In this document: positions 9,257 to 16,646 of the stretch, one piece after another
Layout: the number at the start of each line of letters is the position of its first letter
How positions within the stretch are numbered: position 1 is the first letter of the stretch
Origin: Chelativorans petroleitrophicus
Lineage (GTDB): Bacteria; Pseudomonadota; Alphaproteobacteria; Rhizobiales; Rhizobiaceae
Assembly: GCF_025398195.1 (NCBI RefSeq)
Contig: NZ_JAODNV010000012.1
Coordinates: 62,001-126,000 of the forward strand
Length of the DNA stretch: 64,000 nucleotides
Direction: 5' to 3'
Notes under the pieces: model-generated
What the model was told of the DNA's origin: nothing
What the model saw: only the letters and a program-made list of their open reading frames with translations
Database searches by the model: none
Program-made: the position numbers and the translations under genes

Positions 9257-9751
9257 GTGCTCAAGATCAACAACATTGCACCGCAGGATTATCGCAACGC
9301 GATGGCTCGCTTTGCCGGCGCGGTGCACGTGGTCACGACCGACGGGCAGGCAGGCCGGCGCGGCGTTACGGTGATCGCCGCCTGTTCCGTTTCGGACAAT
9401 CCACCCATCGTTCTGGTTTGTCTCAACCGCGAAAACGTCAACAACGACGTTTTCCGGGACAATGGCGTCTTCGCGCTCAACACGCTCGCCGCTGAGCACG
9501 AGGCGGTGTCGAACGCCTTTTCGGGCCTCACCGGCCTGCCGCCGGAAGAGCGCTTCGCCCTTGCCGAATGGGATGTGCTGACCACGGGCGCGCCCACGCT
9601 GGTCGGCGCTCTGGCGGTGTTCGACTGTCAGGTGATCGACACGAAGGAACTCGGCACTCACCGCATCTATTTCGGCAAGGTGACAGGCCTGCGCATCGGC
9701 GATAAGCTCAGGCCTCTTCTTTACCACGACCGCGGCTACCGCGTGCTGTAG
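9257..9751 (+). CDS. Flavin reductase-like FMN-binding protein
   Basis: A 164-residue protein with the flavin reductase domain: DYRNAMARFAGAVHVVTTDG at the start, GVTVIAACSVSDNPPIVLVCL (FMN contact) and a GALAVFDCQ...HRIYFGKV segment. Such proteins reduce FMN or FAD with NAD(P)H for partner monooxygenases, or use bound flavin directly. The GTG at 9257 follows a GGCGAGG ribosome site; a longer in-frame start at 9212 would add a non-conserved leader. It lies 21 bases before the MoxR gene on the same strand and is probably the first gene of the molybdenum-enzyme maturation cluster. Confidence 0.87.
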   Translation: MLKINNIAPQDYRNAMARFAGAVHVVTTDGQAGRRGVTVIAACSVSDNPPIVLVCLNRENVNNDVFRDNGVFALNTLAAEHEAVSNAFSGLTGLPPEERFALAEWDVLTTGAPTLVGALAVFDCQVIDTKELGTHRIYFGKVTGLRIGDKLRPLLYHDRGYRVL

Positions 9752-9772
9752 CGCAAATCTCCCGGAGGCGTC

Positions 9773-10702
9773 ATGCCCGAGCCACAACCGCGCCCCCTTC
9801 CGCAATCGATCGACGAGACGGTCGAAATGCTGAACGCGGCCGACTACGTGGCCGACCGGGCGCTTGCGACCGTGCTGTTCCTGAGCCTCAAAATGCACCG
9901 CCCGCTCTTTCTCGAAGGTGAGGCGGGCGTGGGCAAGACGGAGATCGCCAAGGTTCTGGCCGCGTCTCTCGGGCGCCGGCTCATCCGCCTGCAATGCTAT
10001 GAAGGGCTCGACGTCTCCTCCGCCGTATATGAATGGAACTATGCGGCGCAGATGATCGAGATCCGCATGGAGGAGGCGGCGGGCGTGTCCGACCGCGCGG
10101 CGATGGAGCGCAACGTCTTCTCGGAAAAATATCTGATCCGCAGGCCTGTTCTGGAGGCGCTGACGGGCAAGGCCGGTGCAGCTCCGGTCTTTCTCATAGA
10201 CGAGCTCGACCGCACCGACGAGGCATTCGAAGCCTTCCTGCTGGAGATCTTATCGGACTATCAGGTGAGCGTGCCGGAGCTCGGCACGATCAAGGCGGAA
10301 GAGCCGCCCATCGTCATCATCACCACGAACCGCACGCGCGAAATCCACGACGCGCTCAAGCGGCGCTGCCTCTATCACTGGGTGGATTATCCCGATGCCG
10401 CGCGAGAGCTGGAGATCGTGCGCCGCAAGGTGCCGCGGGCAAATGAGAGGCTTTCGCGGGAAGTGGTGGCCTATATTCAGCGGCTGCGGGAAATCGATCT
10501 CTTCAAGGTTCCCGGCGTGGCCGAATCGATCGACTGGGCCAATGCGCTTGCCGAGCTCGACAAGGTGGCGCTCGATCCCGAGACGGTTTCCGATACTCTC
10601 GGCGTGCTGCTTAAATATCAGGACGATATCGCCCGCCTACAGGAAGGCGAGAGCGCGCGAATCCTAAACGAGGTGAGGGCCGAGCTGGCCGCGGCCCAGT
10701 AA
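9773..10702 (+). CDS. MoxR-type AAA ATPase, CoxD-like
   Basis: A 309-residue AAA+ ATPase of the MoxR group. Walker A is GEAGVGKTE (about residues 49-57), Walker B is VFLIDELDR (about 142-150), and TTNRTREIHDALKRRC gives sensor 1 and the arginine finger. In Oligotropha the related CoxD unfolds or remodels the CO dehydrogenase apoenzyme so that the Cu-S-Mo centre can be built. The next gene encodes a VWA protein, the usual MoxR partner. No CO dehydrogenase subunit gene is present, so the client may be another Mo hydroxylase encoded elsewhere. Confidence 0.93.
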   Translation: MPEPQPRPLPQSIDETVEMLNAADYVADRALATVLFLSLKMHRPLFLEGEAGVGKTEIAKVLAASLGRRLIRLQCYEGLDVSSAVYEWNYAAQMIEIRMEEAAGVSDRAAMERNVFSEKYLIRRPVLEALTGKAGAAPVFLIDELDRTDEAFEAFLLEILSDYQVSVPELGTIKAEEPPIVIITTNRTREIHDALKRRCLYHWVDYPDAARELEIVRRKVPRANERLSREVVAYIQRLREIDLFKVPGVAESIDWANALAELDKVALDPETVSDTLGVLLKYQDDIARLQEGESARILNEVRAELAAAQ

Positions 10703-10706
10703 GGCG

Positions 10707-11951
10707 ATGCGGGAACCCAACGCAAGCGGCCACAACACGGCCTCTACGGAGGGTCGGATTGCCGACAACATCGTCTTTTTTGCCCGCGCGCTGCGCAAGG
10801 CGGGGCTGCGTGTGGGGCCAGCGGCCGTGACCGATTCGATACAGGCGGTGCTGGCCGCCGGAATCGGCTCGCGGGAGGATTTCTACTGGACGCTCCATTC
10901 GGTTCTGGTCAACCGCCGCGAGGACCATGCGGTCTTCGATGAGGCATTCCGGCTGTTCTGGCGTTCGCGCGGGCTGATCGAGAAGATGCTCGCCATGCTG
11001 TCGCCGGTGGCGCGCGCGGCTGCACAGAAGGAAAAACCCCGCGCAGGCCAGACCCGCGCAAGCGAGGCGTTCGCGAATCTGGACCGGCAGGAATGGCAGG
11101 AGCAGGAGGTGGAGGTCGATGCCCGCCTTTCCGTCTCCGCGCGGGAGGTGCTGCGGCAGAAGGATTTCGCGCAGATGACGGCCGAGGAGCTGGCGGAGGC
11201 GCGCAAGGCGATTGCAGCGCTCCTGATGCCGCACGATCTCGTGGTTACCCGCCGTTTCAGGCCTGATCCACGCGGCGCGCGCATCGACCCGCGGGCGATG
11301 ATGCGGTTCGGCCTGCGCACGGGCGGCGACCTTCTTCTGCCGCGTTACCGCAGCCCGCGCCGCGTGCATCCGCCAGTGGTGGTGCTCGCCGATATTTCCG
11401 GCTCCATGAGCCAGTACACACGCATCTTCCTGCATTTCCTCCACGCCCTGACGGAGCGGCGCAGGCGTGTTCACAGTTTCGTCTTCGGCACCCGGCTCAC
11501 CAATCTGACGCGGCAGTTGCGACACCGCGATCCGGACGAGGCGCTGGCGCAATGCGCCGGTGCGGTCAAGGACTGGTCGGGCGGCACGCGCATCGGCGAG
11601 GCGATCGGCTCCTTCAACCGGCTCTGGTCGCGCCGTGTGCTGGGGCAGGGCGCTATCGTCCTTCTGATCACAGACGGCCTGGAGCGTGACGATGTCGAAA
11701 CGCTAGGGCGGGAGATGGAGCGGCTGCAGAAATCCTGCCGCAGGCTCGTCTGGCTCAATCCCCTTCTGCGTTTCGAGGGCTTCGAGCCGCGCGCCCGCGG
11801 CGTGCGCGCCATGCTGCCCTATGTGGACGAGCTGCGACCCGTGCACAATCTGGAGGCGCTGTCGGACCTGTGCGCCGCGCTCTCCGCCGCTCCTGGGCGG
11901 GGGACGCGGCTTTCCCCGGCCGCAGGACTTGGCAAGCGCGTGCGTGCGTGA
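10707..11951 (+). CDS. VWA-domain protein, CoxE-like
   Basis: A 414-residue soluble protein. The N-terminal half is helical and charged; the C-terminal half is a von Willebrand A domain with the metal-site motif DISGSMS (residues 229-235), a later Thr in SGGTRIGEAIGSF and LITDGLERDD. CoxE works with the AAA ATPase CoxD in building the metal centre of CO dehydrogenase. The gene begins four bases after the MoxR gene, a typical operon pair. The last 20 residues are poorly conserved in character. Confidence 0.92.
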   Translation: MREPNASGHNTASTEGRIADNIVFFARALRKAGLRVGPAAVTDSIQAVLAAGIGSREDFYWTLHSVLVNRREDHAVFDEAFRLFWRSRGLIEKMLAMLSPVARAAAQKEKPRAGQTRASEAFANLDRQEWQEQEVEVDARLSVSAREVLRQKDFAQMTAEELAEARKAIAALLMPHDLVVTRRFRPDPRGARIDPRAMMRFGLRTGGDLLLPRYRSPRRVHPPVVVLADISGSMSQYTRIFLHFLHALTERRRRVHSFVFGTRLTNLTRQLRHRDPDEALAQCAGAVKDWSGGTRIGEAIGSFNRLWSRRVLGQGAIVLLITDGLERDDVETLGREMERLQKSCRRLVWLNPLLRFEGFEPRARGVRAMLPYVDELRPVHNLEALSDLCAALSAAPGRGTRLSPAAGLGKRVRA

Positions 11952-12022
11952 CCATATTGTTAGGGTTCGCTGCGCGCCAGGCGGCGGAATCCTCATATGC
12001 GATTCGACGAGGAGGAGGCGGA

Positions 12023-12361
12023 ATGTCCGACATCGTTGAAGGCGGAACCTTACGCGATCCGCTGACGATCGCCGAGGAATGGATGAAGGAGGGGCGCGAC
12101 GTGGCCATCGCCACAGTGGTGGAAACCTGGGGCTCGGCCCCGCGCCCGGTCGGCAGCCACCTCGTCATCGACGCCGACGGCCAGTTCGAGGGCTCTGTCT
12201 CCGGCGGCTGCGTGGAAGGCGCGGTCATTGCCGAGGCCGCGGAGGTGATCGCCGACGGCAAGCCGCGCATGCTGGAATTCGGCGTCGCCGACGAGACGGC
12301 CTGGCGGGTGGGCCTATCCTGCGGCGGGCGCATCAAAGTCTATGTCGAGCGGCTGGGCTGA
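12023..12361 (+). CDS. XdhC/CoxI-family protein, N-terminal domain only
   Basis: A 112-residue protein corresponding to the first domain of XdhC/CoxI proteins: AEEWMKEGRDVAIATVVETW, GSAPRPVGSHLVI and SGGCVEGAVIAEA with a conserved Cys. XdhC proteins bind molybdenum cofactor, help sulfurate it and insert it into xanthine-dehydrogenase-type enzymes. Here this domain is on its own, with the Rossmann-type domain in the next gene six bases later. A very strong ribosome site (GACGAGGAGGAGG) decides the ATG at 12023. Confidence 0.92.
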   Translation: MSDIVEGGTLRDPLTIAEEWMKEGRDVAIATVVETWGSAPRPVGSHLVIDADGQFEGSVSGGCVEGAVIAEAAEVIADGKPRMLEFGVADETAWRVGLSCGGRIKVYVERLG

Positions 12362-12367
12362 GGGGCC

Positions 12368-13075
12368 ATGGATCCCTATTCGCTGAAGAAGCTCAACCAG
12401 TGCCGCCGCGAGCGCCGCGCGGCGATTCTGCTCACCGACCTTGGCGACGGGCGCGACCGCGTGGTTGTGGAAGGCGATCTGGTCGCGGGCAATCTGGGCG
12501 AGGCGGTGGCCTCCGCCTTCCGCTCCGGCAAGTCGGGGGTGGTGGAGGTTGACGGCCGAAGCTTCTTCCTCAACGTGCATTTGCCGCCGCCACGGCTCGT
12601 CATGATCGGGGCGGTCCACATCAGCCAGGCATTGGCGCCGATGGCGGCCATAGCGGGCTTCGACCTGCACATCATCGATCCGCGCACGGCCTTCGCCTCG
12701 CCGGAACGCTTCCCCAATGTGCGGCTCGACGCCGAGTGGCCGCAGGAAGCGCTGGCGCGAAGCCCGCTTGACGCCTATTGCGCGCTCGCTGCGCTTACAC
12801 ATGACCCAAAGATCGACGATCCGGCGCTGAAGGCCGCGCTGGAGGCGGGCTGCTTCTATGTGGGCGCTCTGGGCAGCCGGAAGACCCACGCCAGGCGCGT
12901 GGAGCGGCTGACGGAGGCGGGTGTTTCGCCTGCAGCGATCGAGCGTATCCGGGCGCCCATCGGACTGAAGATCGGTGCCGCGAGCCCGGCCGAGATCGCC
13001 GTTGCCGTGCTTGCCGAAATCATCGAAGCGCTGCGTTCGCGGGGGCTTTCGGCCAGCAGGAGCGTGGCGGCATGA
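12368..13075 (+). CDS. XdhC/CoxF-family protein with Rossmann domain
   Basis: A 235-residue protein with a short XdhC-like N-terminal part and the XdhC Rossmann domain from about residue 75: LVMIGAVHISQALAPMA, then FYVGALGSRKTHARRVERL and a RIRAPIGLKIGAASPAEIAV tail. These motifs are typical of XdhC C-terminal domains, which hold the molybdenum cofactor during maturation of xanthine or CO dehydrogenases. Its last four bases overlap the start of the next gene (ATGA). Together with the 112-residue protein upstream it would make a full two-part XdhC system. Confidence 0.92.
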   Translation: MDPYSLKKLNQCRRERRAAILLTDLGDGRDRVVVEGDLVAGNLGEAVASAFRSGKSGVVEVDGRSFFLNVHLPPPRLVMIGAVHISQALAPMAAIAGFDLHIIDPRTAFASPERFPNVRLDAEWPQEALARSPLDAYCALAALTHDPKIDDPALKAALEAGCFYVGALGSRKTHARRVERLTEAGVSPAAIERIRAPIGLKIGAASPAEIAVAVLAEIIEALRSRGLSASRSVAA

Positions 13076-14685
13076 AATTCGGACCGATCGCCATAGAAAA
13101 CGCCGAAGGCGCAATCCTCGCCCACGCCACGCATGCGGGCGAGAAGCGATTCCGCAAGGCGCACCGCCTGACGGCTGAGGACCTGAAGGACCTGGCGGAA
13201 GCGGGCGTGCGCGAGGTGATCGCGGCGAGCCTCGAACCCGACGATCTTGATGAGGATGAAGCCGCGCGGCGCATCGCCGCGGCCTGCCGGGCCGCCAATG
13301 TGGAGGCGCGGCCGCCCTCCACGGGCCGCGTCAATATCCATGCCACGGAAGCGGGCGTGTTCCTGGTCGATCGCAAGATCGTCGATGCGGTGAATGGCAT
13401 CGACCCCGCCATCACGCTCGCCACCCTGAATCCTTACGCGCCGGTGGAAGCCGGGCAGATGGTGGCGACGGTCAAGATCATTCCCTTCGCAGTGGCCGAA
13501 AATCTGGTGGCGCAGGCGGAGAATGCCTGCAGGGCAGGGGACATTTTTTTCGTGCGTCCCTTTGCGCCGCGCCGGGTGGGGCTCATCCAGACCACCTTGC
13601 CGGGCGTCAAGGCGAGCGTGCTCGACAAGACCGCGCGCATCACCGAGGCGCGGCTTGCGCGCTCGGCAAGCCGGATCGCCGGGGAGTTGCGCCCGCCGCA
13701 TGAGGCGGAGGCGGTGGCGCGCGCGATCCGCGCTCAGTTTGAAGACAGCGACATTCTGCTTGTTTTCGGCGCCTCGGCGGTCTGCGACGAGGATGATGTC
13801 GTGCCCGCGGGCATCCGGCTTGCGGGCGGCGATGTGGCGCGCGTGGGCATGCCGGTCGATCCGGGCAATCTGCTGGTGCTCGGGTCCCTCAATGGCAAGC
13901 CGGTGCTGGGCGTACCAGGCTGCGCACGCAGTCCCAAGCTGAACGGCTTCGACTGGGTGCTCGACCGACTGCTTGCGGGAATGGAGGTACGGCCGGAGGA
14001 TATCGCGGGCATGGGCGTCGGCGGCTTACTGATGGAAATCCCCACGCGGCCGCAACCGCGCGAGGCCAGGCCGGCGCCCGCTCAGGCGAAGGTCTGGACG
14101 GTGCTTCTGGCGGCAGGTCAGTCGCGCCGCATGGGAAGCGCAAACAAGCTGCTTGCCGATTTCGGGGGAAAGCCGCTCGTGCGCTGCATGGCCGAGCGCA
14201 TCCTTAAGAGCAAGGCGGCGGGAAGTGTGGCCGTGCTCGGCCATGAGGCGGAAGCCGTGCGCGATGCACTGTCAGGCCTGGAAATCAAGACGGCGGAAAA
14301 CCTGGATTACGCCACCGGCCTTGCAAGCTCGCTGAAGGCTGGAATCCGTGCCCTGCCGCCGGATGCGGCGGGTGCGCTGGTGGCGCTTTCCGATATGCCG
14401 GGCGTGAAAACGGCCGACCTCGACCGGCTGATCGACGCCTTCATCGCGGCGGGCGGCAAGGCGATCGTGCGCGCCACCCATAACGGCAAGCGGGGCAATC
14501 CGGTGATCCTCCCGCGCGCCCTGTTTGCCGAGGTCGAGCGCCTCGAAGGCGATACCGGTGCGCGCCAGATCGTTGAAAGCGCACCTCTGGACGTGATCGA
14601 CGTCGAACTGGGCGAGGCGGCAAGCCTCGACGTGGATACGCCGGACGCCTTACGCGCGGCGGGCGGCGTGCTGACGGAAGGGTGA
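13072..14685 (+). CDS. Fused molybdopterin-binding (MoeA/MoaB-like) and MobA/MocA-type nucleotidyltransferase protein
   Basis: A 537-residue fusion. About residues 1-330 form a molybdopterin-binding module (DILLVFGASAVCDEDDVVPA, GNLLVLGSLNGKPVLGVPGC). About residues 340-535 form an NTP-transferase of the MobA/MocA group with VLLAAGQSRRMGSANKL (from residue 344) and ALVALSDMPGV (metal-binding Asp). MocA makes the cytosine dinucleotide form of the cofactor used by xanthine- and CO-dehydrogenase-type enzymes, so the C-terminus probably transfers CMP to molybdopterin. This agrees with the CoxD/E and XdhC genes before it. A hairpin-poor 110-base convergent spacer follows. Confidence 0.9.
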   Translation: MKFGPIAIENAEGAILAHATHAGEKRFRKAHRLTAEDLKDLAEAGVREVIAASLEPDDLDEDEAARRIAAACRAANVEARPPSTGRVNIHATEAGVFLVDRKIVDAVNGIDPAITLATLNPYAPVEAGQMVATVKIIPFAVAENLVAQAENACRAGDIFFVRPFAPRRVGLIQTTLPGVKASVLDKTARITEARLARSASRIAGELRPPHEAEAVARAIRAQFEDSDILLVFGASAVCDEDDVVPAGIRLAGGDVARVGMPVDPGNLLVLGSLNGKPVLGVPGCARSPKLNGFDWVLDRLLAGMEVRPEDIAGMGVGGLLMEIPTRPQPREARPAPAQAKVWTVLLAAGQSRRMGSANKLLADFGGKPLVRCMAERILKSKAAGSVAVLGHEAEAVRDALSGLEIKTAENLDYATGLASSLKAGIRALPPDAAGALVALSDMPGVKTADLDRLIDAFIAAGGKAIVRATHNGKRGNPVILPRALFAEVERLEGDTGARQIVESAPLDVIDVELGEAASLDVDTPDALRAAGGVLTEG

Positions 14686-14795
14686 CGCTGCCTTTCGCCT
14701 GGTTCGGGCGACGATGTCATCAATGGCAAGTGCCGATAGCGGGTGCCGCATGGCCCGCTTGCGCTTCTCATTATTGAATTGACCTGAAGCAGCCC

Positions 14796-15053
14796 TTATT
14801 CGACCTGACGCAGCACATGGTCGATGGAAGCGAGCTTGGCGCGGATATCCGCCAGTTCGCGCTCGACCCGTTTGCGGCTCTTTGTGTTCTCGGCGAGCGC
14901 CGCCGTCGCGCGTTCAGCAAGCTGGCGGTAGTTTTCCTCGCGGGCGGCGCTCATGCGCGCTCTCCAGGTGGCTGCGAGCTGAATGATGATGGTGACGGCG
15001 ACGATGGTGCCGAGGGTCAGCACCATTACGCCCATCAGATAGTCCTGTTCCAT
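14796..15053 (-). CDS. Small membrane-anchored coiled-coil protein
   Basis: An 85-residue protein with one transmembrane helix (about residues 7-29) followed by a cytoplasmic, charged coiled coil with regular Leu/Ala spacing (residues 38-82). No family is recognised. It starts four bases after the end of the winged-helix regulator gene and is almost certainly co-transcribed with it, so it is probably a target of the same operator. It resembles in outline small membrane proteins paired with PadR or ArsR regulators, but that is only a likeness. Confidence 0.75.
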   Translation of the reverse strand: MEQDYLMGVMVLTLGTIVAVTIIIQLAATWRARMSAAREENYRQLAERATAALAENTKSRKRVERELADIRAKLASIDHVLRQVE

Positions 15054-15057
15054 ACTC

Positions 15058-15402
15058 TCAAACGTCCTCCTTCCTGTTCTCGGGCGGCAGGCTTTGTGCC
15101 GCCTGCTCGATCACGTGAGGGTGGAGCAGCACCTCGAACGGCGTCACCTCGAAATAGTTGAGGGCCTTGCCGTCTTCCGAAAGCTCCATTTCGCTGCGCA
15201 CCAGGCCGGCTTCTTCCAGCTTGTTGAGATGCAGGTGGAGAAGGGGCCGGCTGATCCCGATCTCCCGCGCAAGCTGGCTGATGTAGTTGCGGCCGTTCGC
15301 CCACAACGTGGCCAGAATCCGCATACGGTGCGGATTGGCGAGTGCCGCGAGGATACGCAGCAATTCCTCGCCCGAGGGTGGTGCGTCGCTAGTCTGTTTC
15401 AT
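15058..15402 (-). CDS. Winged-helix (ArsR-like) transcriptional regulator
   Basis: A 114-residue DNA-binding protein. ILAALANPHRMRILATLWAN is the ArsR-type first helix pair, YISQLAREIGISRPLLHLHLNKLEEAGLV is the helix-turn-helix and recognition helix, and LNYFEVTPFEVLLHP ends the wing. No metal-binding Cys motif is present, so it probably does not sense metals like SmtB/ArsR. A perfect inverted repeat begins at its start codon (15401-15424), which suggests that it represses itself and the small membrane-protein gene downstream. Confidence 0.9.
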   Translation of the reverse strand: MKQTSDAPPSGEELLRILAALANPHRMRILATLWANGRNYISQLAREIGISRPLLHLHLNKLEEAGLVRSEMELSEDGKALNYFEVTPFEVLLHPHVIEQAAQSLPPENRKEDV

Positions 15403-15424
15403 GTGTAAGAAAAATCTTACACAT
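15401..15424. promoter_or_regulatory. Perfect 10-4-10 inverted repeat, likely autoregulatory operator
   Basis: ATGTGTAAGA at 15401-15410 and TCTTACACAT at 15415-15424 are exact reverse complements with AAAA between. One end includes two bases of the regulator's start codon (15400-15402), so there is little room for a 5' leader. The 24-bp length with one full turn between half-site centres suits a dimeric winged-helix repressor. It also lies about 44 bases from a candidate rpsD promoter. Confidence 0.75.
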
Positions 15425-15467
15425 CGGAATTAGGATGTCAATGGGTTCACCGAGGCGCAGCACAACG

Positions 15468-15496
15468 TTGACTTTCCGCCTCGCCTCCCTTATGTG
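15468..15496 (+). promoter_or_regulatory. Candidate rpsD promoter and leader
   Basis: TTGACT at 15468-15473, a 17-base spacer and TATGTG at 15491-15496 form a reasonable -35 with a weaker -10. The leader to rpsD would be about 170 bases and contains an imperfect stem (CGCGTTTCC and GGAACGCG near 15613-15640). S4 represses its own synthesis in other bacteria, so a leader target is possible but not shown. Confidence 0.4.
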
Positions 15497-15671
15497 CCGC
15501 CGCTGGCGCGACGGCTGCCTGCAGCGTTCGTGTCCTTGACGTGTCCCGTGGGGATCGCCTCGAGCGTGCGGTGATCTCCTGTCAGGCCTCGGAAATGGGG
15601 GTCAGAGGAGGGCGCGTTTCCTTCGCCCGGAACGCGACGTGCCGGGCGTTCATGATTTGAAAGGGAATGCG

Positions 15672-16289
15672 ATGAGCAAACGCCAATCCGCAAAATACAA
15701 GCTCGACCGCCGGTTGGGCGAAAATGTCTGGGGCCGGCCCAAGTCGCCGGTCAATCGCCGTGAGTACGGTCCCGGCCAGCACGGCCAGCGCCGCAAGGGC
15801 AAGCTGTCGGACTACGGCCAGCAGCTGCGCGCCAAGCAGAAGCTGAAGGGCCATTACGGCGATATTTCTGAAAAGCAGTTCCGCCGCATTTACGATGAGG
15901 CGATCCGCCGCCGGGGTGAGGCGACGGAGAACCTGATCGGCCTTCTGGAATCGCGTCTCGACGCCATCGTCTACCGCGCGAAGTTCGTACCGACGATCTT
16001 CGCCGCGCGCCAGTTCGTCAATCACGGCCACGTCAAGGTGAACGGCCGCCGGGTCAACATTCCGTCCTACCGCTGCAAGGCGGGCGACGTGATTGAAGTG
16101 CGCGAGAAGTCGAAGCAGCTCGCCATCGTTCTGGAGGCTGTCCAGCTCCCCGAGCGCGACGTGCCGGACTATATCGATGTCGACCACAGCAAGATGGTCG
16201 CCAAATACGTTCGTGTGCCGTCGCTTGCCGACGTGCCTTATCCGGTCCAGATGGAGCCGAATCTGGTCATCGAGTACTATTCGCGCTGA
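15672..16289 (+). CDS. rpsD: 30S ribosomal protein S4
   Basis: A 205-residue protein with the S4 N-terminus [18 protein letters not shown], the [22 protein letters not shown] region and the S4 RNA-binding domain from about residue 95 ([12 protein letters not shown]...[14 protein letters not shown]). S4 binds 16S rRNA early and starts 30S assembly. It is a single gene with its own promoter region and terminator, not part of the alpha operon 18 kb away. The ATG at 15672 has a good AAAGGGA ribosome site. Confidence 0.99.
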   Translation: MSKRQSAKYKLDRRLGENVWGRPKSPVNRREYGPGQHGQRRKGKLSDYGQQLRAKQKLKGHYGDISEKQFRRIYDEAIRRRGEATENLIGLLESRLDAIVYRAKFVPTIFAARQFVNHGHVKVNGRRVNIPSYRCKAGDVIEVREKSKQLAIVLEAVQLPERDVPDYIDVDHSKMVAKYVRVPSLADVPYPVQMEPNLVIEYYSR

Positions 16290-16316
16290 TCTGTCCGTAG
16301 GCGAATCGTTTTCAAG

Positions 16317-16346
16317 CGCCCGGCTTTTGCCGGGCGTTTTGTTTGT
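16317..16346 (+). terminator. Intrinsic terminator after rpsD
   Basis: CGCCCGGC at 16317-16324, loop TTTT, GCCGGGCG at 16329-16336 and then TTTTGTTTGT. A perfect 8-bp GC-rich stem with a T tract 27 bases after the rpsD stop codon. Confidence 0.9.
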
Positions 16347-16364
16347 GCCGCTGCCGGTGGAGAA

Positions 16365-16646
16365 TCACGCGGGTTCTTCGAAGGTGACGATCGCGATTTC
16401 GCCCTCGGTGGCGCCCTGCCAGGCGGAAAGGTGAGGCTCCTCGTCGGGCGCGCCGATCATTTCCCCGATCTGGTCGAGTTCGGCCTCCGCATACCCCTCC
16501 TGCGCCAGCGCCTCGAGGGCGAGTCGCACGGCGGTATCGTCGTCGGGAGCGACGAGCATCACATGAACGCCCTCGCTCGACTCGCCCGGCTCCCGCCATA
16601 CGCGGCCGGTAATGATGGTGACAGGCCGCTCTTCATTGTCGTTCAT
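16365..16646 (-). CDS. Small acidic hypothetical protein
   Basis: A 93-residue acidic soluble protein with no signal peptide, membrane segment or motif I know. The ATG at 16646 has a clear AGGAG ribosome site, and codon use fits the genome. The residues from 25 to 60 (VHVMLVAPDDDTAVRLALEA) suggest a small alpha/beta fold. It lies alone between rpsD and the rpsL promoter, on the opposite strand to both, and fills the place where rpoC would stand in related genomes. Confidence 0.65.
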   Translation of the reverse strand: MNDNEERPVTIITGRVWREPGESSEGVHVMLVAPDDDTAVRLALEALAQEGYAEAELDQIGEMIGAPDEEPHLSAWQGATEGEIAIVTFEEPA

